A stretch of DNA of 6,030 nt, from NCBI GenBank assembly GCA_945863085.1, contig CAMBCD010000179.1, forward strand, positions 1 through 6,030, read 5' to 3'. Of this stretch, positions 1 to 6,030 are shown one piece after another. Below the pieces are notes generated by a model that worked only from the letters and a program-made list of their open reading frames with translations, was not told where the DNA came from and made no database searches. A program made the translations under genes and the position numbers. The stretch is from Bordetella parapertussis. GTDB lineage: Bacteria > Pseudomonadota > Gammaproteobacteria > Burkholderiales > SG8-41. Position 1 is the first letter of the stretch. Each line of letters starts with the position of its first letter.

Positions 1-11
1 ACGGCGTTATT

Positions 12-35
12 CAGTAAACGGCGCAGTAAACAGCG
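12..35. repeat. Tandem 12-bp imperfect repeat after the SPOR gene
   Basis: CAGTAAACGGCG (12-23) is followed directly by CAGTAAACAGCG (24-35), identical at 11 of 12 positions. It abuts the stop codon of the SPOR-domain gene. It may be a small slippage duplication in the spacer before the next gene, and no terminator-like hairpin with a uridine tract is visible before the window ends. Confidence 0.6.
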
Positions 36-614
36 TTACTTATCGGCGTCGCGCACTTTGATCAGCGTGGTGTCGATGCCGTTCTTCTTCAGAGTGTCGC
101 GGGTGCGGTTCAGTTCCTCGACATTGCCGTAAGGACCGATGCGCACGCGGTGCCACACTCCGCGGTCGGGCAGGGTCGTGGTCTGGATCGAGGCCTGCAT
201 GCCAATCAGGGCCAGCCGTGCCTTCAGGTTGTCGGCGTCGGGGGCATTCTGGAAGGCGCCGGCCTGCAGGTAGAAGGATTCCTTGGTCGCACCCTTGGCA
301 TCGTGCACTTGCTGGTCGGTGGCAGGCTCTTCGACGCCGGGCAGGATTTTGTAAAAATCAAAGCGCGGCTTGGCTTCTACGGCAGGTTTGCTGCCTTTTT
401 CCGGTGCCTTTGCGGATTCTGTGGTTTTGGCCGGCTCGGATTTTGCCGTCGGTGCCTTCTGCGGGAAGGGATTCGGCATCTTGTTGATGTACCAGGCGAC
501 ACCCAGCGCAAGTCCCAGGCCCAATACCAGCCCGATCAGGATGCCGATGAACAGCGAGCCCCCGCTGCTACGGGAGCTGCCCTTGCGTTCACTGCCTTTG
601 TAGTCCCGGCTCAC
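36..614 (-). CDS. SPOR-domain single-pass membrane protein (FtsN/DedD-like)
   Basis: A 192-residue inner-membrane protein with a periplasmic peptidoglycan-binding domain. SPOR domains generally bind denuded glycan strands at the septum, so a role in division or envelope maintenance is likely but inferred. A basic, Ser/Gly-rich cytoplasmic head (1-19) precedes one membrane helix (about 20-42, GILIGLVLGLGLALGVAWYI). A low-complexity Lys/Pro/Ala/Glu linker covers about 50-82, then a conserved-looking segment PRFDFYKILPGVE (83-95), then the SPOR domain (about 112-187, opening SFYLQAGAFQN). The start is GTG at 614, the first start codon after the argS stop. It lies three codons beyond that stop in the same reading frame, with only a weak AAGA before it, which suggests translational coupling to argS. 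Betaproteobacterial relatives commonly begin MSRDYK, supporting this start. It could be annotated FtsN, but sequence alone does not show it is the essential divisome FtsN. Confidence 0.9.
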   Translation of the reverse strand: MSRDYKGSERKGSSRSSGGSLFIGILIGLVLGLGLALGVAWYINKMPNPFPQKAPTAKSEPAKTTESAKAPEKGSKPAVEAKPRFDFYKILPGVEEPATDQQVHDAKGATKESFYLQAGAFQNAPDADNLKARLALIGMQASIQTTTLPDRGVWHRVRIGPYGNVEELNRTRDTLKKNGIDTTLIKVRDADK

Positions 615-623
615 TTGGTAATC

Positions 624-2366
624 TTACATTTTTTCAGGGGCGCCTACACCCAGCAGGGCGAGGCCGTTGCGCAATACCTGTCGTACCGCCAGCGCCAGCG
701 CCAGCCGGGCACGGGTCAGGGCGGCGTCTTCGACGAGGAAACGCTCGGCGTTGTAATAACTGTGGAACTCACCGGCCAGATCCTTCAGGTAGAAGGCCAC
801 CATATGCGGCGCCAGTTCACGCGCTGCGCTTTCGATGATATCCGGGTATTCCATCAGGTTTTTCAGCAAGCCGGCCTCGTGGGTTGAGGCCAGTGGTGAG
901 ACGTCGGCATCGTGCAGGGTCGCGGCATCGTCGCCCCATTGTTCGAGCACGCTGCAAACCCGGGCATGCGCGTACTGGATGTAATACACCGGGTTGTCGT
1001 TGCTCTGCGCCTTGGCGAGGTCGAGGTCAAAATCGAGGTGCTGGTCGCTTTTGCGCAGCACATAGAAAAAACGCGCGGCATCGTTGCCGACTTCGTGGCG
1101 CAGTTCGCGCAGCGTGACGAATTCGCCCGACCGCGTTGACATCGAAACCTTCTGACCATCGCGGTAGAGCACGGCGAATTGCACCAGCGCCACATTCAGC
1201 CGCGTCGGTTCCATGCCCAGCGCCTGCAACGCGCCTTTCACCCGCGGAATATAACCGTGGTGATCGGCACCCCAGACGTCGATGACCACGTCAAAGCCGC
1301 GGCCGAATTTTTCCAGGTGATAGGCAATGTCGCTGGCGAAATAGGTGTACTGGCCGTTTTCGCGCTGCACCACACGATCTTTTTCGTCACCGAAATCGGT
1401 GGAGCGGAACCACCGGGCGCCATCCTTGACGTAGAGATGGCCGCGTTTTTCCAGTTCCTGCACTGCGCGGTCGACCTGGCCGGAGGTGTACAGCGAGCGC
1501 TCCGAGAACCACTGGTCGAAAGTGACGCCGAATTCCTCAAGATCGTTTTTGCAGTCGGCTAGTTGCTGCTTCAGCGCGTGCTGATGCACGCGTTCATAAT
1601 CCGTGCCGAGCAGGGTTTTGGCATTGTTGATCAGGTCGTCGAGGTGTTTTTCCGGATCGGTGGCGACATCGGCGGCGTTGGCTGCGGCCTCGGACCAGTG
1701 TTTGAGATAACGCGCGCCATCAGCTGCGTGTAATTCCGCGGCCATCGCGCGCACATAATCACCTTGGTAGGCATTCGGCGGAAAGCTGACGGTTTCGCCG
1801 CCCAGTTGCAGATAACGCAGCCAGGTCGACAGCGCCAGGATGTCCATCTGGCGGCCGGCGTCATTGACATAATATTCACGCGAGACATCGAATCCCGCCG
1901 CGGTCAGTATGGTGGCGACGCTGGCACCGTATGCCGCACCGCGGCCATGACCGACATGCAGCGGTCCGGTGGGATTGGCGGACACAAATTCGATCTGGGT
2001 TTTTTTGCGCTGGCCGAAAGTGCTGGTGCCGTAAGTTTCGCCTGCACCAAGAATGCGTCTGACCACCTGCTGTTTGTACGATTGTGTCAGGAACAGGTTG
2101 ATGAACCCTGCGCCGGCGATCTCGGCTTTTTCCACATCAGGCGATGCCGGCAGCGCGGCGACCAGCTGCTGGGCAATGGCGCGCGGGTTTCCACGCAGTT
2201 CTTTCGCCAGCTGCAGCGCGATATTGCAGGCAAAGTCGCCGTGCTGCGCGAGTTTGGGCCGGTCGAGCACAATGCCGGCAGTGGTGCCGGCAGGCGCCAC
2301 TTGTGCCAGGGCCTGCCGGAGCAGGCCGGCGAGCAGGGTTCTGGCGTCGGTGGGGAGGGTGGTCAT
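624..2366 (-). CDS. argS: Arginyl-tRNA synthetase (ArgRS)
   Basis: Cytoplasmic class I synthetase that charges tRNA-Arg with arginine using ATP; the family needs tRNA bound for amino acid activation. At 580 residues it has normal length. An N-terminal Add-1 tRNA-recognition domain covers about 5-95. The catalytic core follows, with VSANPTGPLHVGHGRG around the HIGH-type motif HVGH (137-140), YYVNDAGRQ (165-173), GADHHGY (366-372) and a KMSKS-like loop KVSMSTRSG (406-414). The DALR anticodon-binding domain starts near YYIQYAHAR (461-469) and runs to the C-terminus. The ATG at 2366 is the only candidate start, because an in-frame TAA lies 14 codons upstream with no start codon between. No Shine-Dalgarno sequence precedes it; instead there is CCACCCTCCC, repeated just inside the gene. 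The SPOR-domain gene follows after nine bases, so the two are probably cotranscribed. Confidence 0.98.
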   Translation of the reverse strand: MTTLPTDARTLLAGLLRQALAQVAPAGTTAGIVLDRPKLAQHGDFACNIALQLAKELRGNPRAIAQQLVAALPASPDVEKAEIAGAGFINLFLTQSYKQQVVRRILGAGETYGTSTFGQRKKTQIEFVSANPTGPLHVGHGRGAAYGASVATILTAAGFDVSREYYVNDAGRQMDILALSTWLRYLQLGGETVSFPPNAYQGDYVRAMAAELHAADGARYLKHWSEAAANAADVATDPEKHLDDLINNAKTLLGTDYERVHQHALKQQLADCKNDLEEFGVTFDQWFSERSLYTSGQVDRAVQELEKRGHLYVKDGARWFRSTDFGDEKDRVVQRENGQYTYFASDIAYHLEKFGRGFDVVIDVWGADHHGYIPRVKGALQALGMEPTRLNVALVQFAVLYRDGQKVSMSTRSGEFVTLRELRHEVGNDAARFFYVLRKSDQHLDFDLDLAKAQSNDNPVYYIQYAHARVCSVLEQWGDDAATLHDADVSPLASTHEAGLLKNLMEYPDIIESAARELAPHMVAFYLKDLAGEFHSYYNAERFLVEDAALTRARLALALAVRQVLRNGLALLGVGAPEKM

Positions 2367-2379
2367 TTCGGGAGGGTGG
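2353..2379. repeat. 10-bp direct repeat bracketing the argS start codon
   Basis: GGGAGGGTGG (plus strand) occurs perfectly at 2353-2362 and 2370-2379, one copy on each side of the argS ATG (2366-2364), with a 17-base period. Together the copies give four runs of at least three G on the plus strand (2352-2355, 2357-2359, 2370-2372, 2374-2376). Loops of 1, 10 and 1 bases make a possible but non-classical G-quadruplex on the argS template strand. The messenger carries the C-rich complement, which explains the lack of a Shine-Dalgarno sequence there. Confidence 0.6.
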
Positions 2380-2420
2380 AATCGCGTAAAGCAACCGGTG
2401 GCGGAGCATTACCCGGTGGA

Positions 2421-2450
2421 GTATTACGATGGATTTTTGTCTGCTAAAAA
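2421..2450 (-). promoter_or_regulatory. Weak candidate promoter for argS
   Basis: In the 134-bp gap between priA and argS the minus strand carries TAATAC (2426-2421), four of six matches to the -10 consensus TATAAT. A T-rich TTTTTA (2450-2445) sits 18 bases upstream as a poor -35. It lies about 55 bases before the argS start. The gap is long enough to hold a promoter, but the match is weak and argS could equally be read through from priA. Confidence 0.22.
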
Positions 2451-2500
2451 GTGCCGAATTCTAACATGGCGCCCCTCTGCGGTGACCCTCTTCCCCCGGC

Positions 2501-4678
2501 TCAGAATTCTGCCGGATCCACATCCAGCGACCAGCGCGCTGCGGTGCTGGCGGCTTCCGCCAGCTGCGGGCGCCAGGCAGTGAGGAATGTACGTAAATCA
2601 GCGCGGGAAGATGACTGCACCAGCAGGTGTGCGCGTTCGCGACCGGATTTGCGCATCATGTTGGCGGGGACAGGGTCATAAACCGTTACCGCCGGCTTGA
2701 GGCGGCGGGCACTGCGTGCAGCATGGGCCAGGAACTCCAGCGCAATGTCCACGGTGCGTGCTTCGGCACGCAGCAGCGCCTGATGTACATAAGGCGGGAA
2801 TCCCGCCTGTTGCCGCTCTGCGAGGAGACTGCGTGCATAAGTATCGAAGTCTTGGTCGCGCAGCGCGGCATACAGCGGGTGGTCGACAAACTCGGTCTGC
2901 ACCAGCACTTCGCCCTGCTGGTCGCCGCGGCCGGCGCGGCCGGCGACCTGGGTCAGCAGTGCGTACAGCCGTTCTGCCGCGCGAAAATCGTTGCTGTAAA
3001 GCATGCCGTCGGCGTTGACCACGCCGACCAGGTTCAGGTGCGGGAAATCATGGCCCTTGGCGAGGATTTGCGTGCCGACGAGGATGTCGACGGTGCGTTC
3101 GCGGATGCGGCTGCGCATGTCCTGCCAGGCCTCCTTGCGCCTTGTCGTGTCGCGGTCGACGCGCAGGATGCGGGCTTTGGGAAATTGTTTTACCAGTGCG
3201 GCTTCGATGCGCTGCGTACCCTGCCCGACCGGCGCCAGGTCGGCGTCGCCGCATTCCGGGCAGGCCGTGGGTACGGCGCTGTCGTGACCGCAGTGGTGGC
3301 AACGCAGCCGGCGGTCGCGCAAATGCACCACCAGTTTTGCCGAGCAGCGTTTGCAGTCGGACATCCAGCCGCAGCTGCCGCACATCAACACGGGGGCATA
3401 ACCGCGGCGGTTGATGAACACCATGCTTTGTTCGTTACGGTCAATCCGCTTGCCGATGGCTGCAATCAGCCGGGCAGACAACCCATCCGTGGTTTTTTCG
3501 TGGCGCAGATCGATGCAGGAAATCACCGGCGGCCGGGCATTGATCCGGTCGTGCAGTGTCAGCAGCCGGTAACGACGGTCAACGGCGTTGCGCCAGGTTT
3601 CCAGCGCCGGGGTGGCCGAACCGAGCACCACCGGCACTCCCGCATGGCGGGCGCGGACCACCGCCAGATCCCGTGCCGAATAACGGAACCCTTCGCCCTG
3701 CTTGAATGAAGTGTCATGTTCTTCGTCGACGATGATCAGGCCGAGGTCAGGCAATGACGTGAACACCGACAAGCGTGTGCCGAGCACGATGCGCGCATGG
3801 CCGCTGCGCGCGGCCTGCCAGCGCGTGGCACGTTCGCCATCGGCCAGTCCGCTGTGCAGGGTTGCCACCGGAATGCCGGGAAACCGCGCAATGACCAGTG
3901 ATTCCAGCTGCGGGGTCAGCGCGATTTCCGGCACCAACAGCAGTACCTGGGCATCGCGGGCGAGTGCTGCGGCAATGGCATGCAGATAAACCTCGGTTTT
4001 ACCACTGCCGGTGATGCCCCACAGTAATAGCGGCTGATAAGTCCCCAGAGCCGCCGTGATGGCGTTGGTCGCAGTGGTTTGTTCCGTAGTCAGTGTGGGT
4101 CCTGCGGATGGTACCGGCATGGCCGCCGGCGTGTCCTGCGGCAGCGCGCAGGCTTGCGCCCAGCTCTGCGCAATGAAGGTCTGCAGCGCCTTGCGGGTCG
4201 CTGCGCCCAGAGCAGAGATTGCGCTGTGGTCAATCACGTGCCGGCTTTGCAGCAGCACCAGCAGGTCGCGTTGCGCGCGTGCGCGCGGTGGCAATGCGGT
4301 CACGTCCAGCGCCGCACCAGCCGCAGTCAGCGCATACGCTGCCGGCGCATGTTCACGGCTGCGCACGCGGCGCAACGCAGCGGGCACCGTGGCCATGATG
4401 ACCGCGCCCAGCGGGTGTACGTAATAATCGGCGGCGAATTCAAGCAGGCGCAGGTCGGCGCGGCCGAGCAGCGGCTCATCATCCAGCACGGTGATGGCGC
4501 GTTTGAGTTTGGCTTCCGCGACTTCACTGGTCTCCGGCCTGGCGACGATGATGCCGATCAGTTTCTGTCGGCCGAACGGTACCAGTACCCGCGCGCCGAT
4601 CTGCGCTGCACGGTCATCGCAGCGGTAATCGAACAGACGCGCGATCGGCACATCAAGCGCGACACGGATCAGGTTCAT
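2501..4678 (-). CDS. priA: Primosomal protein N' (PriA), replication-restart helicase
   Basis: A 725-residue superfamily 2 DNA helicase moving 3' to 5'. It recognises stalled or collapsed forks and D-loops and starts reloading of the replicative helicase. In order: an N-terminal 3'-end-binding domain (about 1-105, opening MNLIRVALDVPIARLFDY), a winged-helix linker (about 115-180), helicase lobe 1 with Walker A GITGSGKT (221-228), VDEEH (317-321) and GSAT (353-356), and lobe 2 with LVGTQILAKGHDFP (533-546) and QVAGRAGRG (577-585). Inserted in lobe 2 are eight zinc-binding cysteines, C433, C436, C442, C445, C460, C463, C473 and C476, all present. The C-terminal domain runs from about 620. Length is normal. 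The ATG at 4678 is the first possible start after an in-frame TAA nine codons upstream (4708-4706). It has no Shine-Dalgarno sequence: the 18 bases before it are C-rich. A 134-bp gap separates it from argS. Confidence 0.98.
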   Translation of the reverse strand: MNLIRVALDVPIARLFDYRCDDRAAQIGARVLVPFGRQKLIGIIVARPETSEVAEAKLKRAITVLDDEPLLGRADLRLLEFAADYYVHPLGAVIMATVPAALRRVRSREHAPAAYALTAAGAALDVTALPPRARAQRDLLVLLQSRHVIDHSAISALGAATRKALQTFIAQSWAQACALPQDTPAAMPVPSAGPTLTTEQTTATNAITAALGTYQPLLLWGITGSGKTEVYLHAIAAALARDAQVLLLVPEIALTPQLESLVIARFPGIPVATLHSGLADGERATRWQAARSGHARIVLGTRLSVFTSLPDLGLIIVDEEHDTSFKQGEGFRYSARDLAVVRARHAGVPVVLGSATPALETWRNAVDRRYRLLTLHDRINARPPVISCIDLRHEKTTDGLSARLIAAIGKRIDRNEQSMVFINRRGYAPVLMCGSCGWMSDCKRCSAKLVVHLRDRRLRCHHCGHDSAVPTACPECGDADLAPVGQGTQRIEAALVKQFPKARILRVDRDTTRRKEAWQDMRSRIRERTVDILVGTQILAKGHDFPHLNLVGVVNADGMLYSNDFRAAERLYALLTQVAGRAGRGDQQGEVLVQTEFVDHPLYAALRDQDFDTYARSLLAERQQAGFPPYVHQALLRAEARTVDIALEFLAHAARSARRLKPAVTVYDPVPANMMRKSGRERAHLLVQSSSRADLRTFLTAWRPQLAEAASTAARWSLDVDPAEF

Positions 4679-4783
4679 TGCGGGGTATTGGAAGGGTAAA
4701 AAAAGTTAGCGCACAGAGTTCAGCAGGATTATCGGAAAAGCCGCCAACTTGTTTGCCTGCAAGGGTTTTCCGGGATCCGGAGT

Positions 4784-4792
4784 TGTGGATAA
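4784..4792 (-). promoter_or_regulatory. DnaA box TTATCCACA, priA-proximal
   Basis: On the minus strand this reads TTATCCACA, the same 9-mer as the high-affinity DnaA sites R1 and R4 of the Escherichia coli origin. It lies 105 bases upstream of the priA start and points the same way as priA and as the other box 179 bases away. It is flanked by a small inverted repeat TCCGG-GAT-CCGGA on the left (4769-4781) and the palindrome TTGATCAA on the right (4798-4805), each containing a GATC. DnaA binding, and any role in priA control or replication, is inferred. Confidence 0.55.
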
Positions 4793-4802
4793 GCTTGTTG
4801 AT

Positions 4803-4836
4803 CAAATCTGTCGGGGCGGAATTTTGATGAGATTTG
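4803..4836. repeat. Inverted repeat upstream of priA
   Basis: CAAATCT (4803-4809) and AGATTTG (4830-4836) are perfect complements with a 20-base spacer. A competing pair, ATCAAA (4801-4806) with TTTGAT (4823-4828), uses the same left arm. It lies just upstream of the DnaA box at 4784-4792 in the priA direction. It could be an operator-like site or chance; no regulator can be named. Confidence 0.3.
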
Positions 4837-4870
4837 GTGACCTTGCCGCAGTGCTGCTGCTGCCGTAAAC

Positions 4871-4910
4871 TCACAAAAATATCAATAAAAACAATTAGTT
4901 ATATAAGAAT
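4871..4910. promoter_or_regulatory. AT-rich block between the DnaA boxes
   Basis: Only 6 of these 40 bases are G or C, against a clearly GC-rich surrounding. It could be promoter DNA for priA (minus strand, 190-230 bases upstream of the start), an easily melted element linked to the DnaA boxes, or simply spacer. TATATAAC and GATATT resemble -10 elements on the minus strand, but neither has a good -35 partner at 16-18 bases, so no specific promoter is called. Confidence 0.35.
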
Positions 4911-4962
4911 GCCAGCGGCGAGGCCGGACACAGGCTGCGGCCATGACTCGCTAACTCCTTGC

Positions 4963-4971
4963 TGTGCATAA
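4963..4971 (-). promoter_or_regulatory. DnaA box TTATGCACA, hemE-proximal
   Basis: On the minus strand this reads TTATGCACA, an exact match to the consensus TTATNCACA bound by the replication initiator DnaA. It lies about 30 bases downstream of the hemE stop. With its flank it shares the 13-base form TGTGNATAAGCTT (plus strand) with the second box at 4784-4792, differing only at the variable position. Its 5' part also belongs to the inverted repeat at 4966-4989. The sequence match is seen directly; DnaA binding is inferred. Confidence 0.5.
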
Positions 4972-4989
4972 GCTTTTTGCATCTTATGC
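4966..4989. repeat. Inverted repeat downstream of hemE
   Basis: Arms GCATAAG (4966-4972) and CTTATGC (4983-4989) are perfect 7-bp complements around a 10-base spacer, starting 12 bases after the hemE stop in its direction of transcription. The RNA hairpin would be AT-rich and is followed by a purine-rich run rather than uridines, so it does not look like an intrinsic terminator. One arm overlaps the DnaA-box match at 4963-4971. Confidence 0.45.
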
Positions 4990-5001
4990 CGGCTGGCGGG
5001 T

Positions 5002-6030
5002 TCAGTGGTACTGGCGGCTCAACTCATGTACGGCGTCGACCAGTGCGGCGACATGCTCCGGCGGCGTGAACTGCGAAATGCCATGGCCCAGATTGAAGAC
5101 ATGTCCTGATCCCTTGCCGAACTGACCCAGCACAGCGCCGACCTGGGTACTGATGGCTGCGGAGTTGCTGAACAATACCATCGGATCGAGATTACCCTGC
5201 AGCGCAACTTTGTCGCCGATGCGGCGCCGGGCGGCGCCGAGATTGACGGTCCAGTCCAGTCCCACGGCACTGCAGCCGATGGCGGCAATGTCCTCGAGCC
5301 ACAGGCCACCACCCTTGGTGAAGACGATGCTGGGGATGATTTGTCCGTCCCATTCCCGATGGATGCCGGCAATCACGCGGCGCAGGTACTCCAGCGAGAA
5401 TTCGCGGTAGGCAGCATCTGACAGCGCGCCGCCCCAGGTGTCGAACACCATGACCGCCTGCGCACCGGCTTCGATCTGGGCGTTCAGGTAAGCAATTACC
5501 GCGCGGGCGTTGATGTCCAGCACGTGGTGCAGCAGATCGGGCCGCGCATAAAGCATGCTCTTGATGGTGCGGAAATCGTCGCTGCCGCCACCTTCGATCA
5601 TGTAACAGGCAAGGGTGTACGGACTGCCAGAAAAACCGATCAGTGGTACGGAATTATCAAGTGCGCGGCGGATCTGTTTGACCGCATCCAGCACATAACC
5701 GAGGCTGGCACCCGGATCGGGCACGGCTAGTTTGCGGATCGCGGTTTCATCGCGCAAGGGGCGTTCGAATTTTGGACCTTCACCTTCGGCGAAATACAAA
5801 CCGAGGCCCATCGCATCGGGCACGGTCAGGATGTCGGAAAACAGGATGGCTGCATCGAGCTTGAAACGCGCCAGCGGCTGCAGCGTGACTTCAGTAGCGA
5901 GGTCGGGATTCTTGGCCAGCGCGAGAAAACTGCCGGCTCGCTTGCGTGTCGCGTTGTACTCCGGCAGGTAACGTCCGGCCTGGCGCATGACCCAGACAGG
6001 CGTGTAAGACGTCGGCTGCCGTAGCAGTGC
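5002..6030 (-). CDS. hemE: Uroporphyrinogen decarboxylase (HemE), N-terminus cut by window edge
   Basis: Cytoplasmic enzyme that removes four carboxylates from uroporphyrinogen III to give coproporphyrinogen III in heme synthesis; the family needs no cofactor. The frame is open from the TGA at 5004-5002 to the window edge, 342 codons. The 14 codons before the internal ATG at 5988 read [14 protein letters not shown] and run straight into [11 protein letters not shown], the HemE signature. That ATG is therefore not the start; by family length about a dozen residues are missing. Counting from that internal Met, family landmarks are the Arg-rich entry motif at 1-10, FSDI with its catalytic Asp at 50-53, GFSGSPYTL with the active-site Tyr at 118-126, VFDTWGG at 181-187, GLDWT at 243-247, QGNLDP at 264-269 and NLGHGI with the conserved His at 299-304. 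No frameshift or missing key residue was seen. No clear intrinsic terminator follows the stop. Identification rests on motifs and is very secure. Confidence 0.97.
   Translation of the reverse strand, partial: ALLRQPTSYTPVWVMRQAGRYLPEYNATRKRAGSFLALAKNPDLATEVTLQPLARFKLDAAILFSDILTVPDAMGLGLYFAEGEGPKFERPLRDETAIRKLAVPDPGASLGYVLDAVKQIRRALDNSVPLIGFSGSPYTLACYMIEGGGSDDFRTIKSMLYARPDLLHHVLDINARAVIAYLNAQIEAGAQAVMVFDTWGGALSDAAYREFSLEYLRRVIAGIHREWDGQIIPSIVFTKGGGLWLEDIAAIGCSAVGLDWTVNLGAARRRIGDKVALQGNLDPMVLFSNSAAISTQVGAVLGQFGKGSGHVFNLGHGISQFTPPEHVAALVDAVHELSRQYH

Larger units (their letters stand above)
4679..5001. other. Non-coding gap between hemE and priA, possible regulatory or DnaA-binding region
   Basis: This 323-bp stretch has no convincing gene. 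A GTG-started frame at 4874-4653 (73 codons) lacks a ribosome binding site and any family resemblance, and it runs into priA. What it does hold is two perfect matches to the DnaA box, an 85% A+T block between them, a 7-bp inverted repeat just after hemE (4966-4972 with 4983-4989), a second 7-bp inverted repeat (4803-4809 with 4830-4836), and two GATC sites (4774-4777 and inside the palindrome TTGATCAA at 4798-4805) flanking one DnaA box. The priA promoter is probably here, but no convincing -35/-10 pair could be assigned. Confidence 0.6.

Noticed and set aside
150..887. Plus-strand open frame of 245 codons opposite the SPOR gene and the argS 3' end
   Set aside because: It spans two real genes in antisense, and its composition is that of a shadow frame.
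1764..2447. Plus-strand open frame of 227 codons opposite the argS 5' end
   Set aside because: It is antisense to the conserved argS coding region, with no domain resemblance and no convincing ribosome binding site.
2496..2515. CCGGC/GCCGG hairpin with the inner palindrome CAGAATTCTG over the priA stop, as a terminator
   Set aside because: The stem is only 5 bp and is followed on the minus strand by GGGGAAGAGGG, not a uridine run; it does not meet the pattern of an intrinsic terminator.
2627..3709. Long plus-strand open frame of 360 codons opposite priA
   Set aside because: It lies entirely antisense to a complete, motif-rich priA, has low-complexity Ala/Gly/Arg/His-rich content and no recognisable domain; such frames are common opposite GC-rich genes.
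4653..4874. Minus-strand 73-codon frame in the hemE-priA gap
   Set aside because: GTG start without a Shine-Dalgarno sequence, no recognisable motif or membrane segment, and it overlaps the start of priA; nothing supports translation.
4931..4960. GC-rich GGCCG/CGGCC stem before the AT-rich block as a hemE terminator
   Set aside because: The stem is 5 bp with an 11-base loop, and the T-rich sequence begins too far downstream to act as its uridine tract.
4679..5001. Complete replication origin
   Set aside because: Only two consensus DnaA boxes were found and no dnaA, dnaN, gidA or par genes are in view; a full origin cannot be claimed.

Overview
The window looks like an ordinary chromosomal stretch from a moderately GC-rich proteobacterium, most likely a betaproteobacterium. 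The basis is the gene order hemE - priA - argS - SPOR-domain protein, all on the minus strand. From general knowledge this order recurs in betaproteobacteria, often followed by dsbA, which would lie to the left of position 1. The protein sequences also resemble betaproteobacterial family members. No mobile element, CRISPR array, tRNA or rRNA was seen.

Layout, read in the direction of transcription (right to left). The window opens inside hemE (6030-5002), which makes coproporphyrinogen III for heme synthesis; its first dozen or so codons are off the right edge. A 323-bp non-coding gap follows (5001-4679). It holds two perfect DnaA-box matches in the same orientation, an 85% A+T segment between them and several small inverted repeats. 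priA (4678-2501) encodes the replication-restart helicase. A 134-bp gap (2500-2367) has a weak promoter candidate and leads to argS (2366-624), the arginyl-tRNA synthetase. Nine bases later comes a GTG-started gene for a single-pass membrane protein with a C-terminal SPOR domain (614-36), probably cotranscribed with argS.

The four proteins serve heme synthesis, replication restart, translation and envelope or cell-division function. They form a housekeeping cluster rather than one pathway. I found no sign of a new multi-gene system. The part most worth a second look is the hemE-priA gap with its DnaA boxes next to a replication gene. A 10-bp G-rich direct repeat bracketing the argS start codon is a smaller curiosity. 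Both argS and priA start without a recognisable Shine-Dalgarno sequence.
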